Shown: one piece after another, positions 1-9,612 of the stretch
Layout of the letters: each line of letters begins with the position of its first letter
How positions within the stretch are numbered: position 1 is the stretch's first letter
Assembly: GCA_965216695.1 (NCBI GenBank)
Contig: OZ244212.1
Location: 2,604,001-2,668,000, forward strand
Reading direction: 5' to 3'
DNA: 64,000 nucleotides
Source: G965216695 sp965216695
GTDB taxonomy: Bacteria; Pseudomonadota; Gammaproteobacteria; Pseudomonadales; Azotimanducaceae
Translations under genes and position numbers: made by a program
The notes under the pieces: generated by a model
What the model saw: the letters and a program-made list of their open reading frames with translations, nothing else
What the model was told of the DNA's origin: nothing
Databases searched by the model: none

Positions 1-89
1 ACGTTTTCCCGTGTTTCATAATTTGCGTTCCAAAACCGTGCTTTGTTGTGATGTACTTCAGCTACGCACGGTAGAGCACCGCATTAGAA

Positions 90-1460
90 ATGTCATCAGC
101 TGAGCCGGTGAAACTAACGAAGAAAAAGTTGATCGCCTTCGGATTGCCCGAGTACGCGATTTACCTCAGCTCGATCCCGGTTTCGTTGTTCATTCCTTAC
201 GTTTACTCCACCAATTTCGGGTTGGAGCTGGCACACATCGGGCTCATCCTCATGCTGGCCCGCATAACGGATGTGATCACGGACCCGTTGATCGGCTACC
301 TGAGCGATCGGACCGGCAGTCGCTTTGGCAGAAGAAAGCCGTGGCTGGCTGGCGGTGCGTTCGTGATGATGTTTTCCGCCTTCTTTCTGTTCAATCCGCA
401 GTATGAGGTAACCAACACCTATCTGTTGATGTGGTCGGTTCTGCTTTGGTTGGGCTGGACCATGATCAACATTCCTTACTACGCGTGGGGCGCTGAGCTC
501 TCAGACGACTTCAACGAAAGAACCCGAATAACCGGGTGGCGTCAGTTGTTTGCGTATCTGGGGAACGTAACCGTGCTGGCGCTACCGGCGTTGGCCGGGA
601 AACTCACGGGATTCGGTAGCTTGCCCGACGAAGGGCTGATGATCATCGGATCGATTGCGCTCATCGTACTGCCCGCCACCATTGCCATTACGCTGAGATA
701 CGTTCCGGAACGGAATGCGTACGGGAAGGCAGAGCTGTCGTTAGCCAGCAACTTCAGGGCGGTGTGGAAGAACGGCTCCTTCAAGCTGCTGTGGATTGCA
801 TTCATGTTGAAGTACATGGGTGCAGCTTGGGGTTCGGCGTTGTTCATGCTGTTCGCGGCCCATGTGGTTGGGGAAAGAGAGAACATTACCGCAATTCTGC
901 TCGGCCACTACGGTTTTCAACTGTTGACGTTGCCGTTGTGGGTGAAACTGTCGGAGAGGATCGGCAAAAAGCAAACCTACATCATCGGTGGCGTACTGTT
1001 TTCGCTGGTTATCCCGTTGTTCATGTTTGTAGGCGATGGCGATGTCATCCTGTTTATCGCCGTGCTGTCTGCGGTCGGGGCCAGTGGTAGTTACTTTACG
1101 GCGATCTCCATGTCCATGAAAGCCGACGTCATCGAGGTGGCCTCGCAGCGTGCGGGTGAGAACGTGTCTGGCGCATATATCGCAATCTGGTCATTGGGGC
1201 AGAAGATGATCGGCGCGGTCGCGTTGGGAATCTGTTTGCCGTTGCTGCAATACTTGGGGTTTGACCCGCAGGGAGACAACGGTCCAAGAGAGTTGCAGAT
1301 TCTGTCGCTGATGTACGTGGTTCCTCAGGCACTTATGTACGTTGGTGCGGTGGCACTTATCTGGCGTTATCCGATCACTGCCGAGCGACTGGCGAGAATA
1401 AGGGTCGCGTTCCAGAAGCGAGATGCACGGTTTGGCAAGCGCGCGGCGATGCAATCCTGA
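90..1460 (+). CDS. GPH/MelB-type MFS sugar:cation symporter
   Basis: A 456-residue inner-membrane transporter with about 12 hydrophobic segments. The loop between helices 2 and 3 reads DVITDPLIGYLSDRT followed by RFGRRKPW (about residues 67-91), which is the signature of the glycoside-pentoside-hexuronide (MelB/MFS_2) family. Members import sugars or glycosides with H+ or Na+. The fold and family are clear; the substrate is not, because no glycosidase or sugar kinase lies beside it. It stands alone upstream of a divergent acetyltransferase. The ATG start gives a normal family length, but no strong ribosome site is visible before it. Confidence 0.85.
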   Translation: MSSAEPVKLTKKKLIAFGLPEYAIYLSSIPVSLFIPYVYSTNFGLELAHIGLILMLARITDVITDPLIGYLSDRTGSRFGRRKPWLAGGAFVMMFSAFFLFNPQYEVTNTYLLMWSVLLWLGWTMINIPYYAWGAELSDDFNERTRITGWRQLFAYLGNVTVLALPALAGKLTGFGSLPDEGLMIIGSIALIVLPATIAITLRYVPERNAYGKAELSLASNFRAVWKNGSFKLLWIAFMLKYMGAAWGSALFMLFAAHVVGERENITAILLGHYGFQLLTLPLWVKLSERIGKKQTYIIGGVLFSLVIPLFMFVGDGDVILFIAVLSAVGASGSYFTAISMSMKADVIEVASQRAGENVSGAYIAIWSLGQKMIGAVALGICLPLLQYLGFDPQGDNGPRELQILSLMYVVPQALMYVGAVALIWRYPITAERLARIRVAFQKRDARFGKRAAMQS

Positions 1461-1518
1461 CTACGAACAGGGTGTTGCAGAGTTGCCAGCACGACATGAC
1501 GTCGGGATGACGGGTATG

Positions 1519-2055
1519 TTACCGATAGTTGTGCTTCGATATTTCGTAGACCACGTGTGGATACACAATAGTGCCCAACGTGCGTGATTGGACTTCGGGC
1601 CGCTGAATACCACCGATCTTTTCCATCGCGCGTCGAGAGCGAAGATTGGACTCGCCTACCCAGAAGATCACGGTGTCTACATACCGGAACGCGTGTTTAA
1701 GCATCAGGCCCTTTATCTCGCGGTTCGTTGAACCGCCCCAGTACGACCTTGTAAGAAACGTCCAGCCTATTTCGATCTCGCTCTTGTCAATATCGAGGCC
1801 ATGGTAGCGGCTGGAACCAATAATGTTTCCACTTGAAAGGTCCTCGATCGTGAACGCGGAGCCGCATGCCAGTGCTGTGTCGAAGAAGCCCCGAAACACA
1901 TACTTCTTGTACCGATCTCTCGCCGGATGTAGTGACCAGATTTCGGGATCCGATGCCGCGGTACACATTCCAGGCCAATCTCTGGCTCGTACGGGTCGGA
2001 CGATGGTAGTGGGGCCAATTAGGGTAGGCCTGAAATCGAATTGCTTTTTCTTCAT
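1519..2055 (-). CDS. GNAT-family N-acetyltransferase
   Basis: A 178-residue protein of the RimJ/RimL-like GNAT type. The core runs from RPVRARDW near residue 20 through EIEIGWTFLTRSYWG (strand beta4 and the start of the acetyl-CoA loop) to ESNLRSRRAMEKIGG near residue 145, the classic N-x-x-S-x-x-x-x-x-K-x-G end of the fold. Such enzymes move acetyl from acetyl-CoA to an amine on a small molecule or a protein N-terminus. I chose the ATG at 2055 (MKKKQ...) because the upstream in-frame sequence is unlike the family. The acceptor substrate cannot be told from sequence. It stands between two unrelated genes. Confidence 0.75.
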   Translation of the reverse strand: MKKKQFDFRPTLIGPTTIVRPVRARDWPGMCTAASDPEIWSLHPARDRYKKYVFRGFFDTALACGSAFTIEDLSSGNIIGSSRYHGLDIDKSEIEIGWTFLTRSYWGGSTNREIKGLMLKHAFRYVDTVIFWVGESNLRSRRAMEKIGGIQRPEVQSRTLGTIVYPHVVYEISKHNYR

Positions 2056-2167
2056 ATGGCTACACTCATTGGGTACGTCAAAGAACGAACTCAACCTGGA
2101 ATCCATGGGTCCCGCATGAGATCCTCGCGGTGAACACATTCAATCGTTACCGCTGCTAGAGACTGCC

Positions 2168-3349
2168 ATGACATTGCTCAACGATCCACGACCGATCTCT
2201 GCCGATTCACATGCCCTGGAAGGACCGGAAGTGTTCGACGGACTACCCGAACGTTTCGGCGACGATGCGCCGCGGGTCGTGAGCGTGGAAGGTCAGGGAG
2301 ACTCCATCGTCATCCCCAACAATCCGAAGCGTTCGCGCAACGTTGCGATTATGGCGTTGGCAGGTACGCGCCTCGACTACGCTACGCCGTTACCGCGCGA
2401 GTACGCGTCAAAACCCAGCGCAGGTTCGATTCAAGATCCAGAGATTCAGGCTTACTTCACCGGCGGTTACGCGGTAATGCGCCCCGGCCTCACCGACGGC
2501 GCGCGTCGGCCGGAGGATCAGGACATTGACGGCGTTTCGGCTGAGGTTCTCTACCCGGGTTGGTTTCCAATGTTCAGCCTCCCCGACCTCGACCTCATGG
2601 TGGCCTTGCAGCAAAACTACAACAACTGGATGAATGCGCAGTCCGTTGCATCGAAAGGGCGCCTGATTGGGCTGGCAGCTTTACCCGTGCAACGGCCGGA
2701 AGCTGCTATCGCAGAGCTCAAACGCGTGATAGATCTAGGATTCAAAGGCGTTGTAGTCCCCAGCAACGCGCCGCGCGGTCTCCGCTATTGTGATGAAGCG
2801 TACGACCCAATGTGGGCGCTTCTGCAGGAAGCGAGCCTTCCGGTCGCGTTTCACGTCGCCTGTATGTCCCATGCGCCGGACTGGTTGAAGGCGTCAGCGA
2901 GTCGTGATCCGGTCGTGCAGTACGCCGGCAGTTCCGCCCTCATTCACGACACGCTGGTGGAGCTCATGGTGCGAGGTGTTTGTGTGAAGTTCCCGAATCT
3001 GCAATTCGTGCTGGCCGAGTTCAATGCAGGATGGATCGCGCATTGGCTCGACAAGGTGCAACAGGGCTGGGCGCGCGAATACGCGCGCGATCCGTCGAGC
3101 ACCGCGCCGGTGGATGTACTGGAGATTTGGAAGCGACAGTTTTTCGCAACGATTGAGGACGATACCGCAGCGCTCAGGACCCGCGAGCTGATCGGCGAAG
3201 AATGCCTTCTGTGGGGTTCTGATTATCCACACACTGACTCGACGTGGCCGTGTTCCACTCAAGTGCTCGACGAGATGTTTGTGAATTACTCTGCCGAGAC
3301 GCGGGATAAGATTACCCGCACGAACGTCGCGAATCTGTATTCCCTGTAG
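2168..3349 (+). CDS. Amidohydrolase-family (amidohydrolase_2) metal-dependent hydrolase
   Basis: A 393-residue cytoplasmic TIM-barrel hydrolase. It starts with ISADSHALEGP (about residue 9), a D-x-H metal pair, has a mid-barrel FHVAC histidine near residue 228 and ends with LLWGSDYPHTDSTWP near residue 350, where the conserved aspartate sits. This is the amidohydrolase_2 group (related to ACMSD and gamma-resorcylate decarboxylase), which hydrolyses or decarboxylates aromatic and other ring compounds. The substrate is unknown. Together with the dienelactone hydrolase and luciferase-like genes just downstream it suggests a small catabolic neighbourhood, though it is separated from them by a gene on the other strand. 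Confidence 0.8.
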   Translation: MTLLNDPRPISADSHALEGPEVFDGLPERFGDDAPRVVSVEGQGDSIVIPNNPKRSRNVAIMALAGTRLDYATPLPREYASKPSAGSIQDPEIQAYFTGGYAVMRPGLTDGARRPEDQDIDGVSAEVLYPGWFPMFSLPDLDLMVALQQNYNNWMNAQSVASKGRLIGLAALPVQRPEAAIAELKRVIDLGFKGVVVPSNAPRGLRYCDEAYDPMWALLQEASLPVAFHVACMSHAPDWLKASASRDPVVQYAGSSALIHDTLVELMVRGVCVKFPNLQFVLAEFNAGWIAHWLDKVQQGWAREYARDPSSTAPVDVLEIWKRQFFATIEDDTAALRTRELIGEECLLWGSDYPHTDSTWPCSTQVLDEMFVNYSAETRDKITRTNVANLYSL

Positions 3350-3391
3350 GTTCGTTCAACGCCGCTATGGTTGCGCACCCGGGAGGTTGAT

Positions 3392-3700
3392 TCAGAAAAG
3401 GTCGCGCGATGTATTCAACGCGCGTTCCAGGGTTGGTAGCTGTTGTTTGCGCGATAGTCGAAACTCGACCCAACCTTTGGCGCCCATATTTCCGAACCGC
3501 ATGGGCGAGATGTGTGCGTGCCGCTCGCACAATCGGCGCGCGTCGGTTTCAGGTAGCTTGAAACAGTAGATCGGCACATCGTTGTCGAACTCAAGCCTAG
3601 CGAATACCTTCTTGCCGATTCGAAAACTGTCGTTGTCAGTGGCGTGGACGCCTGTTAGAGAAGCGATGCGCGCGTCAGCGAGGTGGCGTAGCGTTTTCAT
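3392..3700 (-). CDS. MmcQ/YjbR-like protein
   Basis: A 102-residue cytoplasmic protein with the compact YjbR/MmcQ fold (double-wing DNA-binding-like). Visible family features are SFRIGKKVFARLEF near residue 25, a YCFKLPETDARRL segment near residue 45, GAKGWVEFRL near residue 73 and a C-terminal helix. YjbR-like proteins are widespread and their role is poorly defined. It runs convergent to the amidohydrolase, 42 bases from its stop. About 210 bases lie between its start and the dienelactone hydrolase gene; I see no further gene there. Confidence 0.7.
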   Translation of the reverse strand: MKTLRHLADARIASLTGVHATDNDSFRIGKKVFARLEFDNDVPIYCFKLPETDARRLCERHAHISPMRFGNMGAKGWVEFRLSRKQQLPTLERALNTSRDLF

Positions 3701-3911
3701 GTCGCCAATTCGGCGTTTCCAGGTTTCAGGCGATGTTGACGAAGATGATTACGCTACTTCGGGCTACGAGCTCCGTCAACCGATGTTGAGGATGCGTTGA
3801 CTGATTGATAGGGGTCCCGTTCTGCCTGTGCGGTTGCGGCCCGAACGGGGCGTGGCGTCAGCGCAATCCCCCTGCTATTTTGGCCGCTGAATCAAACACC
3901 GGACAATTGCC

Positions 3912-4640
3912 ATGCAAACCTCCAACGTCGATGTTTCCACGCCGGATGGCTCAATGGATTGCTTCGTGGCAAAGCCGGACGGCGACGGCCCGTTTACGCC
4001 GATCCTTCTTTACATGGATGTTCCAGGCATTCGCGAGGAGCTGCACGACTTCGCGCGCCGGCTGGCGAGCGATGGCTTTCTATGTGTGTTACCCGACCTT
4101 TACTACCGGGAGGGGAAGGTCCGCTTCGACCTGAGCAAGGGCGAAAGCGAGCTGAAAAAGATGTTCGCTGTGGGCGGCAAGCTCACCAACGCGATGATCC
4201 TACGTGATACGCAGGGCATGTTGGACTACCTTGACGGGCTGGCGGAAGCCAAGCAAGAGACCGGCACCGTTGGCTACTGCATGAGCGGACAGTTCGTGAT
4301 CTCCGCAGCCGGTTCGTTTCCGGAACGGATTCGTGCGACGGCGTCGTTGTACGGCACCCGGATGGTTACCGACAAAGCCGATTCACCGCACAAACTGATT
4401 CCCCACATGCGCGGCGAGCTATACCTGGGATTTGCGGCCGACGATCCATTCGTTGAAGACTTCGTCGTACCCGAGATGCGCACGGCGCTGGATGCCAATA
4501 CGCAGCTAACCTATATGCTGGAAACCCATCCGGACACCGAACACGGCTTCTGTTTTCCACAACGTCCGCAATACCAGCGTGATGCCGCCGAGCGTGTATG
4601 GCAAACCATGATCGAGATGTACAACCGGGTACTGGCATAG
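3912..4640 (+). CDS. Dienelactone hydrolase family protein
   Basis: A 242-residue alpha/beta hydrolase. The nucleophile motif is GYCMSG (about residues 121-126) with cysteine in place of serine, as in true dienelactone hydrolases. The acid is likely in DDPFVED near residue 175 and the histidine in TEHGFCF near residue 216. The family cleaves lactones in aromatic-ring degradation, for example dienelactone to maleylacetate; many members have other esters as substrates. No signal peptide. The luciferase-like gene starts 26 bases downstream on the same strand, so the two probably share a transcript. Confidence 0.85.
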   Translation: MQTSNVDVSTPDGSMDCFVAKPDGDGPFTPILLYMDVPGIREELHDFARRLASDGFLCVLPDLYYREGKVRFDLSKGESELKKMFAVGGKLTNAMILRDTQGMLDYLDGLAEAKQETGTVGYCMSGQFVISAAGSFPERIRATASLYGTRMVTDKADSPHKLIPHMRGELYLGFAADDPFVEDFVVPEMRTALDANTQLTYMLETHPDTEHGFCFPQRPQYQRDAAERVWQTMIEMYNRVLA

Positions 4641-4666
4641 ATACAACCAACACGGAAACCACGAAA

Positions 4667-5524
4667 ATGAAAATTGGCGCCGTCGCTTCCTGCTTCGCCC
4701 CGGCCACGGATCCGCAGAAACTGGCCGAGTTGGCGCGATCGATGGATCGCGCCGGGCTGGACTCTCTGTGGTTCGGCGAGCACGTGATGCTTTTCGACGA
4801 GATGGAGTTCGGCTATCCCGGTTCTCCAGACGGCCGGCTGCCGATTCCGCATGGTCAGGGCGCGCCGGACCAGGCGACCATGATCGGCTACCTGGCGAGC
4901 CAAACGGAGAAGCTTCGCTTCGGCACCAGCATCTCGCTCATTCCACAACGCAACCCCATCTACACCGCGAAAGAATTTGCAACGCTGGATTGGTTGTCAG
5001 GTGGCCGCGTGGCACTGGGCGTGGGTGTAGGGTGGTGCAAAGAGGAAGTGGAGTACTGCGGTTACGGCTGGTCAGACCGGGGCGCGCGCTGCGATGAAGC
5101 GTTGGATCTGATGGCCAAGCTTTGGACACAGGATGTGGTGACGCACGAGGGAAAACATTTCACGGTGCGCGATGCGCGTATGGATCCAAAGCCAATACAA
5201 TCGCCGCACATTCCGCTGATTGTGGGTGGATACAGCGCGGCGGCACTCAGACGCACGGCGCGTTTCGGCCAGGGCTGGTTCGGGTTTGGCCTGAATCCAG
5301 AACAGACACAAGCGATGCTCGGCCAGCTCGATGCCGCTCTCGCCGACGTTGGCCGCGAACGCGCCGACCTGGACATAGTAATGATGCCGGCAGACGATTC
5401 GATGGCGGCGGCGGAAGCGTTTGCGGAACTCGGCGTGAACCGGCTGACGCCCATCGTCGACACCGCCGGAGATTTCGGCGCGCGGCTCGATCATCTGGTT
5501 GCGCTGGCTGAGCGATTTGACTAG
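4667..5524 (+). CDS. LLM-class (luciferase-like) flavin/F420-dependent oxidoreductase
   Basis: A 285-residue TIM-barrel oxidoreductase of the bacterial luciferase superfamily. It begins MKIGAVASCFAP and shows LDSLWFGEHVM near residue 35, LRFGTSISLIPQRNP near residue 84, GGRVALGVGVGW near residue 109 and HIPLIVGGYS near residue 182. Members use FMNH2 or reduced F420. Whether this organism makes F420 is not visible here, so the cofactor is open. I chose the ATG at 4667 because it matches the family N-terminus. It follows the dienelactone hydrolase by 26 bases and precedes the DUF899 gene by 21, so the three look like one operon. Confidence 0.82.
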   Translation: MKIGAVASCFAPATDPQKLAELARSMDRAGLDSLWFGEHVMLFDEMEFGYPGSPDGRLPIPHGQGAPDQATMIGYLASQTEKLRFGTSISLIPQRNPIYTAKEFATLDWLSGGRVALGVGVGWCKEEVEYCGYGWSDRGARCDEALDLMAKLWTQDVVTHEGKHFTVRDARMDPKPIQSPHIPLIVGGYSAAALRRTARFGQGWFGFGLNPEQTQAMLGQLDAALADVGRERADLDIVMMPADDSMAAAEAFAELGVNRLTPIVDTAGDFGARLDHLVALAERFD

Positions 5525-5545
5525 GCGACCATGGAGTAAGAAACC

Positions 5546-6193
5546 ATGCAAAATCGAGTGGTGGACCGGAAAGAGTGGCTCCGGGCGCGTGGCGAGTTGC
5601 TCACAAAGGAGAAGCAGCATACGCATGCGCGCGAAGCACTGGCGGAAGCTCGACGAAACCTGCCTTGGGTCAAAGTTGAGAAAGACTACACCCTAGTAGG
5701 TGCTGAGGGTGAGCTGTCGCTTTCCGATGCCTTCAAGGATCGATCTCAGCTCGCGATATACCACATCATGTTCGGTCCGGGATGGGATGCCGTTTGCATC
5801 GGTTGCGCCGAGTGGGCGAGCGCGATGAGCCACACGACTGGCGCGTTTGAGAAGGCAGATGCCCGCCTTATTGCAGTATCCCGAGCGCCGATCGACGAAA
5901 TCGAGGCGCAGCGACGGGAACGCGGGTGGCGATTTACGTGGCTCTCTTCATCCGACTCGGACTTCAACGTCGATTTCTATGCATCGTCCGACGACCTGAG
6001 CGATGGTGCGAGCGCTATCGTTGGGGACGAAACTGTGCATTTCGACCGGGGTGAGAATCACGGCGTCAACGTGTTCTATCGAAACGGCGATGGCCAGATC
6101 TTTCACACGTACAGTGCGTTCAACAGGGGTATCGAGGCAATGAACGGTGCGTTCGGCTACTTCGATCTGCTACCGAAGGGCAGGGCGTGGTAG
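5546..6193 (+). CDS. DUF899 thioredoxin-like protein
   Basis: A 215-residue cytoplasmic protein of the DUF899 family, a thioredoxin-fold group without an assigned reaction. Typical segments are EKDYTLVGAEGELSLSDAF near residue 44, the IYHIMFGPGWD...CIGCAEWAS stretch near residues 72-92 with two cysteines, and WLSSSDSDFNVDFYAS near residue 129. The C-terminal part (NVFYRNGDGQIFHTYSAFNRG) is also typical. It is last of the three-gene set with the hydrolase and the luciferase-like enzyme. A redox or detoxifying role is a guess from the fold only. Confidence 0.8.
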   Translation: MQNRVVDRKEWLRARGELLTKEKQHTHAREALAEARRNLPWVKVEKDYTLVGAEGELSLSDAFKDRSQLAIYHIMFGPGWDAVCIGCAEWASAMSHTTGAFEKADARLIAVSRAPIDEIEAQRRERGWRFTWLSSSDSDFNVDFYASSDDLSDGASAIVGDETVHFDRGENHGVNVFYRNGDGQIFHTYSAFNRGIEAMNGAFGYFDLLPKGRAW

Positions 6194-6225
6194 CGAATTA
6201 GCGAGCCGTACTTACGACGTGTCTT

Positions 6226-6750
6226 TCAAACCCTTCCCGGAGTGTCGAGCACGGAATAGTCCACCTCCGCATCCAGCCGAGGATCGCCGGAGCCGCCATC
6301 GAGCATCCGCTGGAGGCTGTCGAGATACTTGTGCCATCCGGCGAGAACGGAGTTGGAGAAGTCTCGCTTGTCGCGCTCATCGAAAAGCAGTACATCCGTG
6401 AATGTCAGCACGCAGCCATTTTCGGTGGGCTCCAGTTGCCAGCGTTGGGTACCGAATTCGAGAAGATTGGGGGGTGACACCCCGATTACGCGGCCGCTCA
6501 CGTGAGCCTCGCCTTCGCAATTTTCACTGAACCAGATCTCGAAGGTGCCACCTTCCCAAGCCTCCAGGTTCAATCCCGGAAACCAATCGGCAATCCGGTC
6601 CGGGTCGGTGAGCGCCGACCAGACGTCGGTGATCGGGAACGACAACTCGCGAACGAACTTCACGTACTGGCGACCGTCGTCGAGGGTGCCAACCGTTCCG
6701 TACTTTGCGGTGGGCAGGTTGTATTCGACCGAATCGGAAGATGCCTTCAT
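6226..6750 (-). CDS. SRPBCC / AHSA1-like ligand-binding protein
   Basis: A 174-residue protein with the START/Bet-v1-like fold: FVRELSFPITDVWSALTDPDRIADWFPGLN near residues 32-61 opens the helix-grip domain, and a long C-terminal helix (NSVLAGWHKYLDSLQRML) closes the pocket. Proteins of this AHSA1 type bind hydrophobic small molecules or act in stress responses. It overlaps the ArsR regulator by 4 bases (ATGA), the very common ArsR-SRPBCC pairing, in which the regulator controls the pair. The ligand is unknown. Confidence 0.82.
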   Translation of the reverse strand: MKASSDSVEYNLPTAKYGTVGTLDDGRQYVKFVRELSFPITDVWSALTDPDRIADWFPGLNLEAWEGGTFEIWFSENCEGEAHVSGRVIGVSPPNLLEFGTQRWQLEPTENGCVLTFTDVLLFDERDKRDFSNSVLAGWHKYLDSLQRMLDGGSGDPRLDAEVDYSVLDTPGRV

Positions 6751-7070
6751 TGGGGGCTCCTGTTGTGTTCTGCCAGGTGCTGTTCGAGCGCGTCGAGCTT
6801 CTGCGACCAGAACTTACGATACGTCATCAACCAGTCGTCCACTTCCTGGAAGGGCTCCGGGTTGATGCGGTAAACGCGTCGCTGCGCATCGGGCGTTACG
6901 CGTACGAAGTTGGCTTCGCGCAACACGCGCAGGTGTTTCGAGACGGTGGGTTGGGGTAACGCAACGTCGGCGACCAGTTCGTTGACCGACGCAGGCGATG
7001 CTGCCAGCCGGTCCAGAATCATCCGGCGATTGGGTTCTGCAAGAATCGTGAAGGGCGACATGACACTCAT
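6747..7070 (-). CDS. ArsR-family winged-helix transcriptional regulator
   Basis: A 107-residue repressor-type protein. The winged helix reads ILAEPNRRMILDRLAASPASVNELVADVALPQPTVSKHLRVLREANFV (about residues 7-54), with the recognition helix QPTVSKHLRVL. No ArsR metal-site cysteines are present, which fits the sub-group paired with SRPBCC proteins rather than metal sensors. I chose the start at 7070; a second Met three codons on is also possible, while the upstream extension is not family-like. It is first in a two-gene operon with the SRPBCC gene. A short AT-rich stretch just upstream of the start could hold the promoter. Confidence 0.83.
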   Translation of the reverse strand: MSVMSPFTILAEPNRRMILDRLAASPASVNELVADVALPQPTVSKHLRVLREANFVRVTPDAQRRVYRINPEPFQEVDDWLMTYRKFWSQKLDALEQHLAEHNRSPQ

Positions 7071-7214
7071 ATGGGAAATATGCACTATTGCGTATATACA
7101 CATCAAGGAATATTTGGCGCCTGGAACCCGTGAACAGGGTTGAGTCGAAACAGCCCACGGGTAGGGTCGGGCCAAATGGCATCGGCGGCGCGGCCGAGTT
7201 GTGTTGGACGGGCC

Positions 7215-9497
7215 CTAGGGCTCGCGGGCGGCGCTGATCCCGGATGCGTGTTGGGGGTGGGCCGGCTCAGCAATATCGCCCGGCGCCCGGCGGGCGATGA
7301 AGGCCTTCACGAAAAACACCGCGAACGCGAACACGCCCACCGCGAACACGATATCGCCGGGTACGCGGGCCCACACGAAGGCTTCCATCACCGGACTATG
7401 CACAAACTCTGCGGAACGGGCGTACGCATAGTCGTGCTTGATTGCTGCGTAGGTCTGCCAGAGTCCCTGGGGCATCAGCGACAGAAAGGTCATCATGGCG
7501 AGGCCGATGTTCAGCGACCAGAAGGACCACTTGAGCCATCGCGTATCCCAGTTCCGCAGATCGGTCAGGCCGCGCAGGCAGAAGAGCACGAGCCCAAGGC
7601 CAAGCATGCCGTACACGCCGAACAGAGCGGCGTGGCCGTGGCTTGCGGTGGTGTTGAGTCCCTGCATGAAGTACAGCGCGATGGGAGGATTGATCAGGAA
7701 GCCAAAGAGCCCGGCGCCGACCAGGTTCCAGAAGAGCACCGCGGCAAAGAACGCGAACGGCCATTGGTAGTTGCGTTCCCACAGGTGTTCATGCTCTACC
7801 GATGCGCGGTTGTACGCTTCGAACCCCACCACCATCAGTGGCACCACCTCGAGCGCGGAAAACGTCGCGCCCAGCGCGAGCACGGAAATCGGCGTGCCGC
7901 TCCAGTAGAGATGGTGGAACGTGCCGAGCACGCCGCCAAACAGAAAGATTATGGTTGCGAGTAACACCATGGTCGTAGCAACGGACACGCGCAGCAGACC
8001 CATGCGCACGAAGAGCATCGAAATGACTGCGGTGGCAAAGACTTCGAACACGCCTTCCACCCATAGGTGCACGACCCACCAGCGCCAGTACTCTATAATG
8101 CTGATGTGTGTGTTCTCACCCCACATCAACCCCGCGCCGTAGAGAAGGCCGATTGCGGTTGCGGATACAACAACCAGGTAGGTGAGCGAACGCCCGGATC
8201 CGCTGCGTAGCGCGGGCCACAGCGCACGCAACACGAGCACCAGCCACAACAGAAGACCAACGAAAAGGAATATCTGCCAGAAGCGACCCAGGTCTATGTA
8301 CTCGTAGCCCTGGTGCCCGAACCAGAAGTTCAGTGCCGGGTCGATCAGCCGGTGAACCGCCATCCACTGTCCCGCGAACGCGCCTACAACAATGATCACG
8401 AGACATATAAAGAGGAAGTGAATGCCGAATCGCTGAAACCTGGGTTCGTGTCCGGACAGTAACGGCGCAACGAACAGACCGGCCGCAAGCCATGCGGTTG
8501 CAATCCACAACACGGCCAGCTGCGTGTGCCAGGTACGTACCACCGAGTACGGAAAGTACTCGGCGAACGGCAGTCCGTAGAATCCCTGACCCTCCACCGC
8601 GTAGTGCGCGGTTACTATGCCCAACAGCACCTGTGTGGAAAACAACGCGACCACCAGCCAGAAGTATTTGGCCGTGGCACGCATCGACGGCGTGGGTACG
8701 TAGTCTTCCAGGAAGTCTGAGCGCGCGAGTCCGCCGTCTGGAACCATGTCGCTGCGCCACTGATCGAACTGGCGCGCGTAGTACCATACGATCGCGCCGA
8801 TCCCGGCCAGCAGCAACATGATCGACAGCAGGCTCCACAGGTAAACGCCCGCGGTCGGTGTGTTGCCCACAAGCGGTTCATGGGGCCAGTTGCTGGTGTA
8901 GGTGATGTCGTCGTTCGGCCGGTTCGTGGTGGCTGCCCACGACGACCAGAAGATAAAGGCCGCCAACGACCGTGCTTCGTCGTCTTTCAGCACCGCGTCG
9001 GCTGGAAACGCGTAGTCGTAGCGAAGCGCCTGGTAGTCGTCCTGCCCGGTGAACAGGCCCACGTAGTGACGCGTTGTTTCTTCGATGGCCCTGGCGCGCT
9101 GCGCGTCGAGAGATACGACTTGGTTGTCAGGGTCGAATGTATTCGTGCGCATCGATTGCAGTAAGCGCGTGCGGTTGCCGCCGAACAATTCCAACGCGGT
9201 ACCGGCTTCGCGGTGCAGCCAATCGGCGGTCCAGTCCGGCGCGAGGTAACTGCCGTGTCCCCAGATGGACCCCTGCTGCATCCCGCCAATGGACTGCCAG
9301 ACGCGCTGCCCATGTTCGATGTCGGCTCGATTGAAGATTACCTCGCCCGTTGGCTCGACATAACCTTCAGGGATGGGCGGTGCCTCCCGGTAGATCTGCG
9401 CGCCGAATACCAGAAGCGTCGTGAACATGACGGCTAGACCGCCGCCTAGAATCCACCACAGCCGGCGGATGCTGAACGTGTGTTGGTATGCAGACAT
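7215..9497 (-). CDS. norZ: Quinol-dependent nitric oxide reductase (qNOR)
   Basis: A 760-residue inner-membrane enzyme that reduces NO to N2O with electrons from quinol. The first roughly 220 residues hold a membrane anchor and a periplasmic NorC-like domain without a heme-c motif (IEHGQRVWQSIGGMQQGSIWGHGSYLAPDW is typical). About 12 further membrane helices follow with the NorB heme-copper-oxidase core: VRTWHTQLAVLW carries a conserved heme-b histidine, and WWVVHLWVEGVFEVFAT carries the non-heme iron histidine and glutamate. Length is usual for qNOR. ATG at 9497 gives the family N-terminus. It lies 115 bases behind the SqrR-like regulator on the same strand, so it may share its transcript. 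It could serve denitrification or NO detoxification. Confidence 0.93.
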   Translation of the reverse strand: MSAYQHTFSIRRLWWILGGGLAVMFTTLLVFGAQIYREAPPIPEGYVEPTGEVIFNRADIEHGQRVWQSIGGMQQGSIWGHGSYLAPDWTADWLHREAGTALELFGGNRTRLLQSMRTNTFDPDNQVVSLDAQRARAIEETTRHYVGLFTGQDDYQALRYDYAFPADAVLKDDEARSLAAFIFWSSWAATTNRPNDDITYTSNWPHEPLVGNTPTAGVYLWSLLSIMLLLAGIGAIVWYYARQFDQWRSDMVPDGGLARSDFLEDYVPTPSMRATAKYFWLVVALFSTQVLLGIVTAHYAVEGQGFYGLPFAEYFPYSVVRTWHTQLAVLWIATAWLAAGLFVAPLLSGHEPRFQRFGIHFLFICLVIIVVGAFAGQWMAVHRLIDPALNFWFGHQGYEYIDLGRFWQIFLFVGLLLWLVLVLRALWPALRSGSGRSLTYLVVVSATAIGLLYGAGLMWGENTHISIIEYWRWWVVHLWVEGVFEVFATAVISMLFVRMGLLRVSVATTMVLLATIIFLFGGVLGTFHHLYWSGTPISVLALGATFSALEVVPLMVVGFEAYNRASVEHEHLWERNYQWPFAFFAAVLFWNLVGAGLFGFLINPPIALYFMQGLNTTASHGHAALFGVYGMLGLGLVLFCLRGLTDLRNWDTRWLKWSFWSLNIGLAMMTFLSLMPQGLWQTYAAIKHDYAYARSAEFVHSPVMEAFVWARVPGDIVFAVGVFAFAVFFVKAFIARRAPGDIAEPAHPQHASGISAAREP

Positions 9498-9612
9498 AAG
9501 GCCACTAGAGGCGTTTCTGCAGGAGCGGGCAATAGGGGAATCCCGCAACGTTCAGCGGGGGCTGAAGAACCCCGGGTTGGATCTGGACAGATCTAGGAGA
9601 GTTGGATCGAAT

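Noticed and set aside
7140..7964. Long open frame of 274 codons opposite norZ
   Set aside because: It lies wholly antisense to a well-conserved enzyme and its translation is rich in H, R and G without domain features; it is a shadow of the GC-rich codon use.
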